Below the pieces are notes generated by a model that saw nothing but the letters and a program-made list of their open reading frames with translations, ran no database searches and was not told where the DNA came from. A stretch of 64,000 nucleotides of DNA, from positions 1-64,000 of the forward strand of contig JAFKAC010000167.1 in the NCBI GenBank assembly GCA_025766275.1. Reading direction: 5' to 3'. The position numbers were made by a program, and so were the translations under genes. This DNA is from Lactarius indigo (lineage: Eukaryota > Basidiomycota > Agaricomycetes > Russulales > Russulaceae). Numbering within the stretch: the first letter of the stretch is position 1; every line of letters starts with the position of its first letter. Shown here one piece after another: positions 23,245 to 34,912 of this stretch.

Positions 23245-23535
23245 TCACGGCCTGGACTCGGAGGAGAATCGGATGACGGCCAGCTGCAACATTTTGATAG
23301 ACCTGGGAGCCATTCCCTTGTCCCGCAGCTCGCGCAAGTACACCCTACTGAGGGCGTGCGGGTCCGTGATCCTCAACTGCGCCAGCACCGACGGGATATC
23401 CTCTGGGAGCTCATACCTGCGACAAAACTCCACCATCGGCAGTTTCGCCGGGAACCCAGGGGTAAGCAGAGGAGGAAGGAAAAGGCGGGACTTCTTGTGC
23501 TCTGAGAGCGCTTCTTGGAGCTCCTCGTCTGACAT
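23245..23535 (-). other. SAM-like C-terminal exon, NLR copy
   Basis: Encodes a 96-residue helical domain beginning MSDEELQEALSEHKKS and including ELPEDIPSVLAQLRI and LRELRDKGMAPRSIKMLQLA. The helix-loop pattern ending in G-x-x-x-R-x-I-x-x-L resembles a SAM domain. Its length and exon borders are identical to the exons at 36148-36438 and 42123-42413. It is preceded in all three genes by an intron of about 100 nt. Confidence 0.75.
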
Positions 23536-26500
23536 CTTTCCAGAACAATGCCACCACAGACCCGCGGGCGACGGGCGGAAGTCAGTAAGCTTGGATACGA
23601 AAACGGAAACTAAGAGCAGAGGATAGTCTTCACAAACCTGAAAGATGGAGTCCGAACTATTTATGGAGGCTCCTTCTGAAGCGGTTGAGCAGAGGTAAGC
23701 CTCAGTACGATATTTGTTAGAAGTTGCCAACGAACCTGGAGCCGGCTCTAGAGTTGCCACGGGTGGGGTCCTTCCTTCCTTGTTCTTCACGTCTGCACTC
23801 GCGCCACGGTCGAGTAGCAGGCGCGCAATCTCAGTGCTCCACGCCAGGTGTAACGGGGTCCTTCTGGCTTTGTCCTCGGCATTTATGTTGGCGCCACGAT
23901 CGAGCAGGAGGCTCACAACCTCAACTCCCTCCGACGCTGACGCTAGGTGCAGCGGGGTCATTCCGTCCTTGTTCTTGGGATCTACATCCGCGACGTGGTC
24001 AAGCAGTAGACGTGCAACCTCGAGCCTCCCACTAGACGACGCCAGATGTAATGGCGTCGCGAAGTAGACCTTATCTTGCACGTTGGTATTTGCCCCATGT
24101 TGGAGTAATAGCCTCACGGTCTCCACGTAACCAAAATTTGATGCCTGGTGTAATGGAGTCCAGTGATCGTCTCCCTGCGAATTTGAATCAGCGCCGTGGT
24201 CGAGTAACCACCGCGCGACCTCGGTAAGTCCCTCCTCCGATGCAGCTTGCAGTGGAGTTCGGTTACGGAAGCCGGTAACATCCACGTTAGCGCCATGCTG
24301 ATGTAATAACTCTGCCACCTTAAAGTGTCTCTTGTGTAATGCGGCCGCTAGTGGACTGTAATTGAAACCGCCCCTCGCGTTGACTTGCTCTGGATGCTCG
24401 GCGATGATGTGCGCTGCGAGGTCACGAAACCCGAACAACGAAGCAAAATACAGTGGAGATCCACGATGTGCGCCGTAATTTCCGAACAGTGTCCAGCAAT
24501 CGTCGATATCGCACAACTGGAGCCACGCAGCAAAAAATGGTTTGGCCGAGTCAAAAAGACGCCGCATCCCATCTTCTATGCGTGACGATACCGTTCCGAA
24601 CTGGGCATGTTCTACCCAATGCTGACTGGCGTATCTGGCCAAAGGAAAGTTACTCTCGACCCGGTTATTGTCGGAGTTACCGTCCAACTGGAGTAGAATT
24701 CCCAAGCAAGCCTGGGCTAGAGTCGCGTGTGCAGCCTCGGGTATGATATGAAAGTGCGAAATGTCTCCTTTGAAAGTGGTAAGGCGATTGGAAGTCAAGA
24801 ATTCCCTAACTGAAGAATGCGAAAACTGAATGACGCGGGAATCGCCGTCGTCGACTAGGGTTATCAAGCTGGAGCACGTAGATAGCACGACTCGTTGCTG
24901 GTTCTCCAACCGCCAATCCTCGTTTAACTTCGGTGTCGCTCCTTCGGCTTCATCAAAGTCGAGCGCAAGAATTTCTGCTAGCTCCTCGACACGCAGGGGC
25001 CGGATGGCCGCGGTGAGACATTGTAAGAGACGACAAACATGGTCTTGATTGGCCATGCCAATCTCCTTCAACACGCGCTCATATGTCTCGTCCAAGGATT
25101 TCGGCAATGAGTTAAGGGTTCGCTGGATGTTTTGTGGAAGGCAATGTTGCAACACTTCTAGTTGACAAAAAACCCATCGGAACCTGTCAAATAATTAATA
25201 AATGGTATCGGCATCATCCTTACACACTCTTACATCCCATCAGCTCTTTCTACGAGCGTCTCAATAACAAGTTCTTTATCCTTCTCCTTCCATATTCCCA
25301 TGGCCATATCTGAATCCGCGTACACGACAGATCTGATGTAGTCTTCAATATCCTTTTTTTGTCCACTTTGGTCGTGAATGGAGACTGGGCGAAACGCCAG
25401 GGGTTCGAGCGCGGCTTGGATGTCGATCTCCGGTCGACTGCTGACACATATATGAAGATTTGAAAGTCGGAGGCTGACGAGATATTTTAAGAAATTAAGG
25501 ACTTCCTTGCGGGCAGGTGGAACTCCAGAGGTAATTGGACATTCGTCTAGCGCGTCCAAGATTATGTAAATTGGGCCTTCGTCAGGTAGTGTGAGCATAT
25601 CTTCGAGACACGCAATCATCGCGCTGGTGCTGGGTTTATGCGCGCCATCGTGTGTCTCATAAACGAGGGAGAGTATATCGCAACAACCGTCGGAACGAGC
25701 AGAGAGCTGCGTAAGAAGTGAAGGAAGCAAGTTGCAGAGGTCTTGTTTATCCGTGTCCCTGAAATCGAAATAGAAATACGCTATAGAGGCTAGTTCGGCC
25801 TCCTGCAACTTCAAGATATTTTGGATGATTGCGGAGCTAGTTGGTAGAGTAAGTTCCTCAAGGGTGAACCTGACAAATGATAACGAACCAAAGGATGCTC
25901 TTCCCAGAACCCGCTACGATGATTCGAAGCACCAATCAGACCAGGGAGGTTGTGAAGGACAGAGAGACGCACGTTTACCGTGGATCCACAGCAAGGATGT
26001 GATGGAGTTGGACTTCCATTCCGTGAAAATACTTCCCTGGAAGAACCACGCCATAGTCCCCTCATGCTGAGCGCTGTACGCGATATTTTGATTAGTGGAT
26101 GGATCTGGCGGAGACAGCCATGCTCGGTTGCGCCGCCGCACTTGCTTCCCTGTCGTAGTTTTTCAGCCCCAACAACTAAGAGCAGCGAGGTAAAGAATCA
26201 CGAACGCTCAGTTTCACTCATCTTATTGTTCACCGTCTGTTGTACCAGAGCCTTTATTTCCTCGCCGTCTAATCGCATATGGGAAATGATGGTGCTTGTG
26301 AGTTGCAAACGTGCTTAACGTACCTTTAATAGTCGTATTGAGCTTGTCGCCGACGATCTTTACTCTCTCTTCAACACGGTGTGCGACTTTCAGGACCTGC
26401 GTAATCGCCATCCAGCCCTCGTCTTGCGTTAATTTATCCAGTCTGCTCAGCGCGTCCTCGATATCTCTCCTTCCTGCTAGTCGTTTGAAGTATTTTTCTG

Positions 26501-27188
26501 AATTCCCATCAGCGAGGGGACGCATCTTCAGGGGTCAACTCACTTGCTCGTCCTTGCTTCATCTCCTTCGTCACAATCGCAAAAATTCCAAGCACCTCGA
26601 CCATTATCTTCACAACGACGTCCCTCATGGCCTCTATCATCGCCACGTCGGTATATGTCTCAAGCCGTTTGAAGAAGCTTTCAATGCGCTCGAAGATATT
26701 GACGAGAGCATCTTGGCTCGCGACAACGTCCTTTGCCGCCTGGGAGAGTCCGGTATTAGGACAGTCTGCGCAAGGGTGTTCCAGGACAATAGCTACCAAG
26801 AGGAGGACACCAGCACCAGCAAAAATCACTTTGGCTGGTGAGAATACCTAGAAATATGATATCAGAGGTCAGATCGTAGAGGGATCATCCGAATGGAATT
26901 CACTAGTCCAACGCCCTCGCCAAGTGCCGTGGAGAATGTATAAAGGACGTTGACAGTCGGGTTCAACCATTTTGTCAATTTGTCATTGCCGCACATAGAT
27001 TGCTCGAATTGTTGGACTTGAGTACGAAGAACGACCAGAATATCGGTGGGAGAGTTGCAGGCCTGTAACTGGGCCATCAAAGGATGCATAAGAAGGTCTT
27101 TCTTCGTCTTCTTTTCATATTCTTTCAGGGAATCATCAAAGATGGCCTGGAAATTGGGAGAGGAAGCTATGGAAGGTATCTGAGACAT
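23245..27188 (-). CDS. STAND/NLR-like protein: Goodbye - NACHT - ankyrin - C-terminal SAM-like domain
   Basis: Predicted fungal NLR-type signal-transduction ATPase. Start 27188: MSQIPSIASSPNFQAIFDDS, a fungal Goodbye domain through LTKWLNPTVNVLY, VFSPAKVIFAGAGVLLL and IEDALSRLDKLTQDE. Next is a WFFQGSIFTEWKSNS linker into the NACHT, whose Walker A (WIHGKPGSGKSILC) is split by an intron near 25910-25970. Walker B-like IYIILDALDECP and SSRPEIDIQ follow, then a winged-helix region (RTLNSLPKSLDETYERVL; FSHSSVREFL). About seven ankyrin repeats follow (TPLHLAS-type, DNA 23750-24500). A phase-1 intron (23676-23735), a 38-nt linker exon (23638-23675) and an intron (23536-23637) lead to the 291-nt last exon (23245-23535), which encodes a 96-residue SAM-like domain. 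That domain recurs at 36148 and 42123. No frameshift found. Confidence 0.87.
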
Positions 27189-27420
27189 AGTAGTAAGAAG
27201 TGGTGTTGAGAGTATGGTACCAATAAACTGTAGCACTGCGCTAACGTGACCTTCAGACGTCCACGTACCCAAAAATCACTCAAGACTCGGACTCACTTCT
27301 TCCAGCGGATCTATATCTTCTGGACAACAAATATAACGACATACCGTGGGTTGTTGACGACACTCACCCTGGCCTTAGACCTCAAAGGCCCCAACTGGCA
27401 CCTTCGCGTCAACCGCGGTC

Positions 27421-29132
27421 ATGGTTTCTCAGGTCTTTGTCGATATTTTTACCTTGGCCTCTTTCTTTCCTATCCCCTGGCATTCCACGACCATCGATGC
27501 AGGGGATGCCCCAAGGGATGCCCCTAAACTCCTGGCCCTCGACCTCTACCTAATCGGCAACCTTCTGGACCTCCCGAATGAGCTCTCCTGGCTCATATTT
27601 ACTCTCTACTCGAGGGTCTACGGTAAGGATATCACTCATTACGACTTACCAAGGGTTCCCTGTTTATAGAGCGAAACGGTAGGAGATGTGTCCTCTTCGT
27701 ATTTTTAACCAGGTTGTCGTCCCTTTGAACTCTCCCAAGGCCATCAAAGATCTCCTTGAGAAACGGGGTGATATACTGACATGGGTTGGGTTGGGTTGGG
27801 AATGGCTCGCGCCATTTTCAGGCTATACAAAATGTTGGCGTCAAGCATGCAAGCTACTCGACCGCGGCTTGTGACTGGGCGCAGCGATTACGTATCGTCC
27901 TATGCAACAAGCTAGGGCGCGTGTACTCCTCACACGGGCGTTGACAAGCCCAGATGAGTGGAAGGGTCACATCGAACTGTTCGTGGCACAATTTATTCTG
28001 TTGCGTCTGCCCTTCCTCAGTATCGCATTTCCTGACCTCTCTTAGCTTACAGAGAGAGATGATCTTATCCATGACGTATGGCTACGACGCCGAGGGACCG
28101 GACGACCGGAAGCTTTATGTCGTCAAGAAGATGGCCCAAATCACAGCGACCACGACGCTCCCAGGCGGAGCGACTGCCGACGTTTGAGGATCGCCCGAAT
28201 TTGACGTATATCAATGCGGTATGTAAGGAAATCCTGAAGTGGAAATCTGTTGCACCACTCTGTTTGTCCAATTCGTTACTGCTCATGCGAGTATATGCAC
28301 TGATCACCTACAGCCATACCTCATTCAACTGCAAGACGACGTCTGTTACTTCACCCCCAAGGTTTACTATTTTATGACACGAGCTTATCTCTGCGTTACT
28401 GATGTATATCATCAGGCTCCATACTCATCCCCAATTCATCGTAAGATACTCCATACGCACGCGTCCTATAGTGGCTTCAATCGTTCGTAGGGCAATCTTC
28501 CACGATCCAGCCGTGTATTCAGATCCAGACGCCTTCTAGCTATTTTGAAAACCGTAGGCGTTTTCTAAAAAAAACTACACAACGGCTGTGACCGTGCCGG
28601 GCCAAACAAAGCCATTTTGGGTACAGTACAGAGCTAACTGCAGTCCCCAGCGCAATGTATACCGTCAGTGCTGGAGTGTCACCGAAACTCTACTCTTAGG
28701 ATATTTTTCGGCTCGGCCCATCAGTCATCTTTTTTTAACAAACGTCTACGGTTTTCAAAATAGCTGTCAACCCGAGCCGATTTCTTACCTCGGACGACAG
28801 CGTTCGGGATGACTCAACCTGGTCTCCTGGGTTCGGGTACGGAAAACGCATCTGTCCTGGGAGACATTTCGTGGACGCAACGATGTTTATTGTCGTCGCA
28901 TCACTTTTCTCGGTCTTTAATATCGAGAGGGTGAAGCGAGCTGATGGAAGCCCTGAAGAATATTCATTCATGGGGAGGGGCATAACGTACGTATCATGTC
29001 CGCCGAGAAGCGTCGTTGATTGCCGATTATTTCTTCCTATTTATTTTTTTTTCAAGTGGTCCAAACCCGTTCTCGTGCTCAATTGTCCCAAGGGATAAAA
29101 GAGCCGAAGAACTGATCACCGCCGATACTTTG
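27421..29132 (+). pseudogene. Cytochrome P450 pseudogene (copy of the 19177 gene)
   Basis: A degenerate duplicate of the intact P450. Exon 1 begins MVSQVFVDIFTLASFF but has lost the PPGPR hinge and shifts frame. The Arg codon after DRGL has become a TGA (about 27872), and DIYSDRPVIPFFEM is deleted to DI. The segment between TTLPG and RLPTFEDRP is gone, removing the I-helix (AGTDTT). A 228-bp inverted-repeat element interrupts the exon at 28538. The heme-binding segment GFGYGKRICPGRHFVDATMF is preserved at about 28830-28890. It cannot encode a working enzyme. Similarity continues to the former stop, TGGCGCGTTAA near 29131-29141. Confidence 0.88.
28538..28765. mobile_element. MITE-like inverted-repeat insertion in the P450 pseudogene
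   Basis: The left end AGCTATTTTGAAAACCGTAG and right end CTACGGTTTTCAAAATAGCT are perfect inverted repeats, extending imperfectly to about 37 bp into A-rich arms. The insertion separates GCCTTC from TCAACCC, which are contiguous in the intact P450 near 20950. A short (2-3 bp) target duplication is possible but not certain. No coding capacity, so non-autonomous. Confidence 0.8.
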
Positions 29133-29141
29133 GCGCGTTAA

Positions 29142-30213
29142 AATCTCGGCTTGGCGCAGGTTTTATGTGATCTACTGTGGGAGTCCTTCATTTGATAGAG
29201 CGTAGTGTACTGTACTATATTGTCGTATATAATCCTCACAATTTGATAAAAACATCGGAGAAGCCAATGAGTCGAGATACACACAGCAGCTACGCCTGTT
29301 GGAAATCGCGGTGCTGCCCAAAGGCTACAATTTGGCCTTACGACCGTACAACAGTGCTAGAATCGTGGCGAGCGCGGTCATCAGAAGCCGGGGCGTAGAG
29401 TCTAGGCACCTCTGTGGTGCTAATAAATGTATCGGCGACCGATGACCGGACCATGTCGTTATGATGACTTTGGAATCGGCGTTAACCATGATGCATAATG
29501 TGTGACGCTCTTACAGTAAATATGGCATTTCCTTCAAAGGCCCTACAATGGAATTCTGATAGATGTGCCAACACTGCTATATAGCCAGTGTACGTCGCGA
29601 CCCCTTTGGACCTGGAGTGACAAGCGTACAGTAATTTCTTGAAGATTGGGTGCGGCGGCCGGGTTATTCCGGGACTACCATAGCACCGATCTCGTTGCTC
29701 TATTTCAAAGGAGTAATAAAGTAGTCCCGTTCCTTCAGGCGCAGACTCTGAAGTGAGAGAAAAGCGTGCGCCGATTACGGGGGACCCGAACGGAAACCTT
29801 CAACCTGCAGGACAGATCCGAAACATGTAGGTCCAATATTGATTGGAACTCGCGGAGATAAAGCGCGGTTCAAGTTTCGCAAGGACGCATTTCTTAACAC
29901 TTAGAGAATTGCCAAAGACTCGGAATCCCGGGTGGAGAGCAGCTGGACACGTACTACGTGAGTGCTCGTGATCGTGATCGTGGTTGCTAGCTATACAAGT
30001 GTCCCATCCGCGTCAGGAAGATCCGAGTTAAAAGTTACCCACCAACACAAGATCCAGGCCTACCACTAGTTTTTCCTGATGGGCCAGCGTCTCCTAGCTG
30101 ACTGGGTTTTCTAGTATGCAGTACAGGACGAGACGACGGTCTGCGCAGACGTAGTAGGACTGCATACTGTAATGTAGCATTGAACCACTCCGAGTCTCAG
30201 AGGGAGCTACTTA
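29142..30213. other. Duplicated P450 3' flank and hairpin
   Basis: Noncoding and similar to 21324-21391 plus 22177-23010, without the 785-bp element. At about 30115-30172 there is a nested palindrome: arms AGTATGCAGT / ACTGCATACT around a perfect 12-bp core GTCTGCGCAGAC. No gene seen. Confidence 0.55.
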
Positions 30214-30395
30214 CCACCGCCGCCGTCAAAACCGTCAGAAAAGGTAATGTAGGTCTCGGCTAGGCCATTTCCTTTTTCCCTTTGACCACGTTAGGTGGTA
30301 TATAAAGCCCAGTGTGACACCTGATCAAGCCTTTTTGCTTTTTGTGTCGTGGGTTAGCATTACCTTGTGCATTGCCCAACGGCGGCGGCGGTATC
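30214..30395. mobile_element. Putative short hairpin element
   Basis: ACCGCCGCCGTC near the left end pairs with GGCGGCGGCGGT at the right end, and AAGGTAATG pairs with CATTACCTT further in, giving imperfect terminal inverted repeats of about 40 bp around an interior of about 100 bp. It fits a MITE, but no target duplication or second copy was identified. Confidence 0.4.
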
Positions 30396-30812
30396 TCCGA
30401 CTAGCCATTGATCAAAGTTCCGGTCTAGGCAGGCATCGGCGGTGTAGTCTGTAAGTGCGAATTCCAAGGCGATTGCAGTACTGCAAGGTGCGTTCCATGT
30501 AATGCATCAGCAGAGTTAGGTGCCTAGCAAGGCGATACGGTGCGATATACTAGTGGGCTAGTAGCCTGAAAAAGTTCAAATGGTAGCAACACAATGTCGC
30601 GCGTAGTTTGGAAGCCATGAAAGTCTGTCCAGTTCCGTCATGAGCTGACGACGCGAGCCACTCAAATTCGTGTGTGGTTTGATTTATTGCCTCTGCGGCT
30701 ATGGGGCCAAGTTGCTGATCTACAGTCTTTCTACTCGGCCAGTTCTCTGTCCCATTCTTTACAAATCGAGTCAAACAACCTCACAACTCTTCAAGTTCCT
30801 CGCCAAAACTTA

Positions 30813-33201
30813 TCACGTGGCGGCAGCGGACGCGGATACGATATTGCCTCCTAACTCAGAGTAGAGCACGTCTGCGTTACTCTTGCGGTGACTATCGCCG
30901 AGCCGCTGATTCTTGAAGTAGTTTGAGACGAGGAACGCGACATCTAACAGTAAAGAAAAGGAAAGATAGGTGTTTATCATAGCTGCGATGGAAACGAGAG
31001 CAGACCGACCTAGAGACTGCTCGAAATTCAAGCGGGGATCGCAGAAGCTCTGAAGTTTTGACCATGAGAAGAGCCCAGAGTATTAGGCGCGCAAGAACCG
31101 ACCTGATAACGAAGCCCGAGCTGCTCCTCGCTGAGCTCCATGCTCCCGCCGAGACACTCGGTGACGCTGTAGCCCTCCTCGTTGAGCTCGCCTGTAAACT
31201 CGAGGCTGACGCCGCCGAGACGCGATCCGCACTCGCTGTGAATGCGCAGGCACGAGGTGAGCTCGCTGATGATCGTGCCAAAGTGGCGTGTCTTCAGGCC
31301 TGTCGATGAGGTGAGCGTGCTGCCAGGGTGGAATCGCATTCGAGTGCAGCCGTTAGCGTGTCTGGAACATAGGTGACGAAGCGCTTCGCATGCTTACTTT
31401 CCATGCATCGGGTCGCAAACCCAGATGACAGGATGCCCGGATGCTTGGACGGCCTTGATGTGGGTTGCTAAATGCATGGCGATCTTCAAAACCGTATGGT
31501 GAGGATCAGCCAGAATCGATTAAATTCTAGTAGAAAGGACCTTGTTGACTCCGTAGCGAGTGATCAACGTCACCCTTCCGCTATCATGCTCGGGATTCAC
31601 AACTGAGGGCTCAGTTAATCTCAAGAATAAGTTGCCCAAAACGTGACACTGACTGTCGAGAAGTCTGACAAGCTCGTCTATAGCCATCGAAGGCCCGACC
31701 TTAATCCCGATTGGATTGCGTATTCCGCGGAAGTACTCGATGTGAGCGCCGTCCAGCTGCCTTGTCCGATCGCCCACCCAAAGGAAATGCGCGGAGGTAT
31801 TGTAGTACTTCTTGGGTGCGGGGGTTCCGACTTGGAGCTCGCGGGAAATGGTGGAATCCGGGATGGGGTATATGCGAGTCATAGCTTCTTCGTAGTCGAG
31901 TAGGAGTCCTTCATGGCTGATGGGCGCACCATAGTTTAAGGACCTTCTGATATTCATAAGCGAAACGGAGATACCTTGTATAGAGGTCGGCTTCTCCCAA
32001 GACCCCGCGACCCCCGCCACGTTCGTAGCTCTGCGTTTCCCGTCCAGCGGCCAAACCAATCGTCCGAGTAAAATCGAGAGCATCCGAAAGTCCTTGTGAG
32101 ATTGCTTCGTATTCACCCCTGCCAAACCCGACGGAGGTCAACCACGCAGAACGAATGTGAGCTCGCTTCTCAACCTACCTCAGGGACGGTGACCGTACGT
32201 GCAACAGAGACCAGTCTCGTGGATGATGCAACGAGGCGAAACCGGAGGTAAGAAGGCCTCGGATGTGGTTCAAAGTGGCTGTAGAGTGGAAGTATGCGCT
32301 ACGTGGGTTCAGACGCCATCCAATAACAACGCGATGAAGGAAGGTGCACCTCAGCAGCCTCTCAGGGTCCGGAGTTCGCTCGTCGGGGTTGAAGCTTATA
32401 AAATGTTAGGCACGGGCATGAGTATGGGGCATGACTTTCATTACCCGTTCACATTGTCTCCCCTGTTGGTTGTCAGTTAGCATATATTGGGCGAAAAGTC
32501 GGGAAGTGCCTGACCGAAAGATCATGACATCACGATCCCCAATCTTTTCAGTTGCGCTGCTCCTCGGCTTAGCATATTGACCAGCAATCCGGCCAATGCG
32601 GACCTGTCCCCGCCATCAGCCGAAACGAACCGCGGAGAGGTTGTAGCACATACGACAGGAAGACGAGCTCCCCAGGTCAAGATGAGAGAGAACGACAATA
32701 TAAGTCCAACCTTCGCGGAAATATTTTCCTGAAGCAGAAGCAGAGATAAATGCGCGCTTGCTAAGTTGGTCCTGGAAGCCGAACCTGAGTGCAGGCTGCG
32801 AAGCTTTCGGCACAATCCCCAGCATGCAATAGAAACGCTTCATTTTTTTGTACGAGACTCAGTTGGTGCCGAAGTCGCTCGATCTTAACAGAACAGATTC
32901 GTTGCAACCTCGACACGACGATGGTGCCAAGCATAACTCACCTCAGATGGGGTGACAAGCGGCGGCAAGGCCTTAACTTTGTTCAAGACCCTATGGAATT
33001 ACGCGAATGAGGACTGAGATGGTATGCCAATAGCGTGTCCTTCGTACTTAGCCAGATGAGCCTCATCTGGATATTTGACGGACTGAAAAAAAGAAAAGAA
33101 AAAGAATGAGCTCAGGCTATGGGAGGGTGATTTACGATCAAGCGCACCTGAGCAGCTTCTTTGCTCCTCCACGATGTCGGAACCCAATCTCCAGCTTCCA
33201 T
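30813..33201 (-). CDS. Class II 3-deoxy-7-phosphoheptulonate (DAHP) synthase
   Basis: Catalyses phosphoenolpyruvate plus erythrose-4-phosphate to DAHP, the first committed step of the shikimate pathway (class II, plant/AroA-II type). Start 33201: [18 protein letters not shown]. Later exons encode [57 protein letters not shown] and QYAKPRSS. Next are [112 protein letters not shown] and [17 protein letters not shown]. The active-site arginine, lysine and metal-ligand segments expected of the class are present. About a dozen short introns splice in frame and no break was seen. The stop is at 30813-30815. Its neighbours are not shikimate genes; it may feed primary metabolism or a specialised pathway. 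Confidence 0.92.
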
Positions 33202-34824
33202 TCTAACTGTTCTGCAGCTATATGCGTCGGTGGGACAAGACACTGGACAGAAAAGGTGACAGCAAAGACAGAAAGGCTCAGGCCGCTCATGCCCCCAAGG
33301 CGTCGAACACAGGCAAACACGGTCCAAACATCGGAACGTTACCTCGTCCACACTTGGGAAGAGGGTATCCCGAATCGGAAACGCTACTTCTTAGGAATTC
33401 GAAGCACCCTACTTTGTCAGTACAAACAGATGATCTCCGAGGCTCTGGGACTACGGTCATCGTGAGAACACCGAACTCCTGACACGCACAATGGTACGCG
33501 AACGCAGGGCGACCAAGGTAACTTGCTGGATATGTATGGTGCGATTGCACTGTAGTTATTGGCTGTGATTACAGTGTACGGCGTTGCCAAGAGCGTTGCG
33601 CAACCCGCTGCAGCCTCGCTCCGGCCGGAGCGATCCGACAATTTGTCATTTGTATTTGATTTGTCTCCCAACTTGGTTCTTATTTTCTCAGGACACCTCG
33701 ACTCGGACACCTCATCGGAGGCGCTTTGGTGGGAACCCGTCCATACCATCATAGCGCGGCATGCAGGGTTTGTAATATGTATTAGCTACTTTTATTGCCA
33801 TCTCGCCTTGCTAATCGGTTTTCTCATGCGTAATGCGTGACAGATTGTAGGGGACCTGACACTCCTCGCTTCAAGTGGCAGTGGCTAAGGCGATATCCCA
33901 AATGAGCGACCAAGCACTGACAATAACTCTGGGAGGGGCATTCCTGGAACTGAAGTCTCTCGTCTCAGCGCGGTAAATCTGATCTACTGTGATCTGCGCA
34001 GGTTCGGAAGCTCCGCGTCATAAACCGACTACCTTTCCACGGTGCCACATCGACTCGCAGAAACAAGCACCCGTTGGGTCTATTCCGTTGCTGCCGCTAA
34101 TACGATCAGTTTTGGGCCATTTCTTCCACTGTAACGCGTGGAACAATGCCCCCATCATTTTACCGCGCCCCTTGAGGCAGTAATGGATCCCTACCAATCC
34201 CTGGAGTCCTGTCAGCGCTTGGCTGTGTCCTTGAGTTGTCAATCGGCGGGCCAGTGCTGGTGCTATCCTCGTGTTATCGCAAAGACATTTGCCGGCTCAT
34301 CTCTACTCGCGCCATCGGAGATTGTGTGGATTTCATAACTTCCCATCTAGGTAGTAGGGTTAAATTTATAAGTACCTTGGTGCTGAGACTCCTTTCTGTT
34401 TGGCCTCATTGTTCGAATTTGTCTGGTTCGTATTCTCCGACTTGGGCAAATCTAAGCTCCCAGGATCCATTTAAAATTACTCAGACCAGGGAACGACTTC
34501 CGCGTGCTTACTGCCCGTTATACAGCGTGACACGCCGTCACCGCATTGTGGAACGAATACCGAAACGATTGTCCTTCACGAACTGCTTGTCACCTGTGCA
34601 TCTAGACCGACTAGATCATTAGACCGTTCCGCAGCGTCGTCTTTCCCGCCACCCGAAGCGCCGAAATCTCGCGTTTATATATGAATGAACGTTCCGAATA
34701 CGGCCTCTGGGCCCCATATGAGGGCGTATTTGGTTGCAGCCTTCTTTGTTGTCCTATGTCTATTTAGCGCTTCCTTGTGGGCATTGGGCTAAGACTCCCT
34801 GTTTGGCTCTTTTCTGGCGAACAG
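33202..34824. other. Intergenic region
   Basis: No recognised gene. Bases about 34480-34620 share scattered similarity with about 40650-40790 (for example CACGAACTGCTTGTCACCTGT-like text against CGCGAACTGTCTGTTATCTGT). The duplication of the downstream beta-SAM gene therefore included several hundred bases of 5' flank. Confidence 0.5.
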
Positions 34825-34832
34825 TATAAAAG
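34825..34832 (+). promoter_or_regulatory. TATA box of beta-SAM gene 1
   Basis: TATAAAAG about 88 bp upstream of the ATG at 34913. A TATA box occurs in the same relative position upstream of the paralogue at 41111. Confidence 0.5.
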
Positions 34833-34912
34833 TGTCCTCGGTGTCGCGCCGGCCTGGGCTATCTTCACTTTTCTCACTTGCATATTTAATCGTATTTTCT
34901 GTCTGGGCCTCC

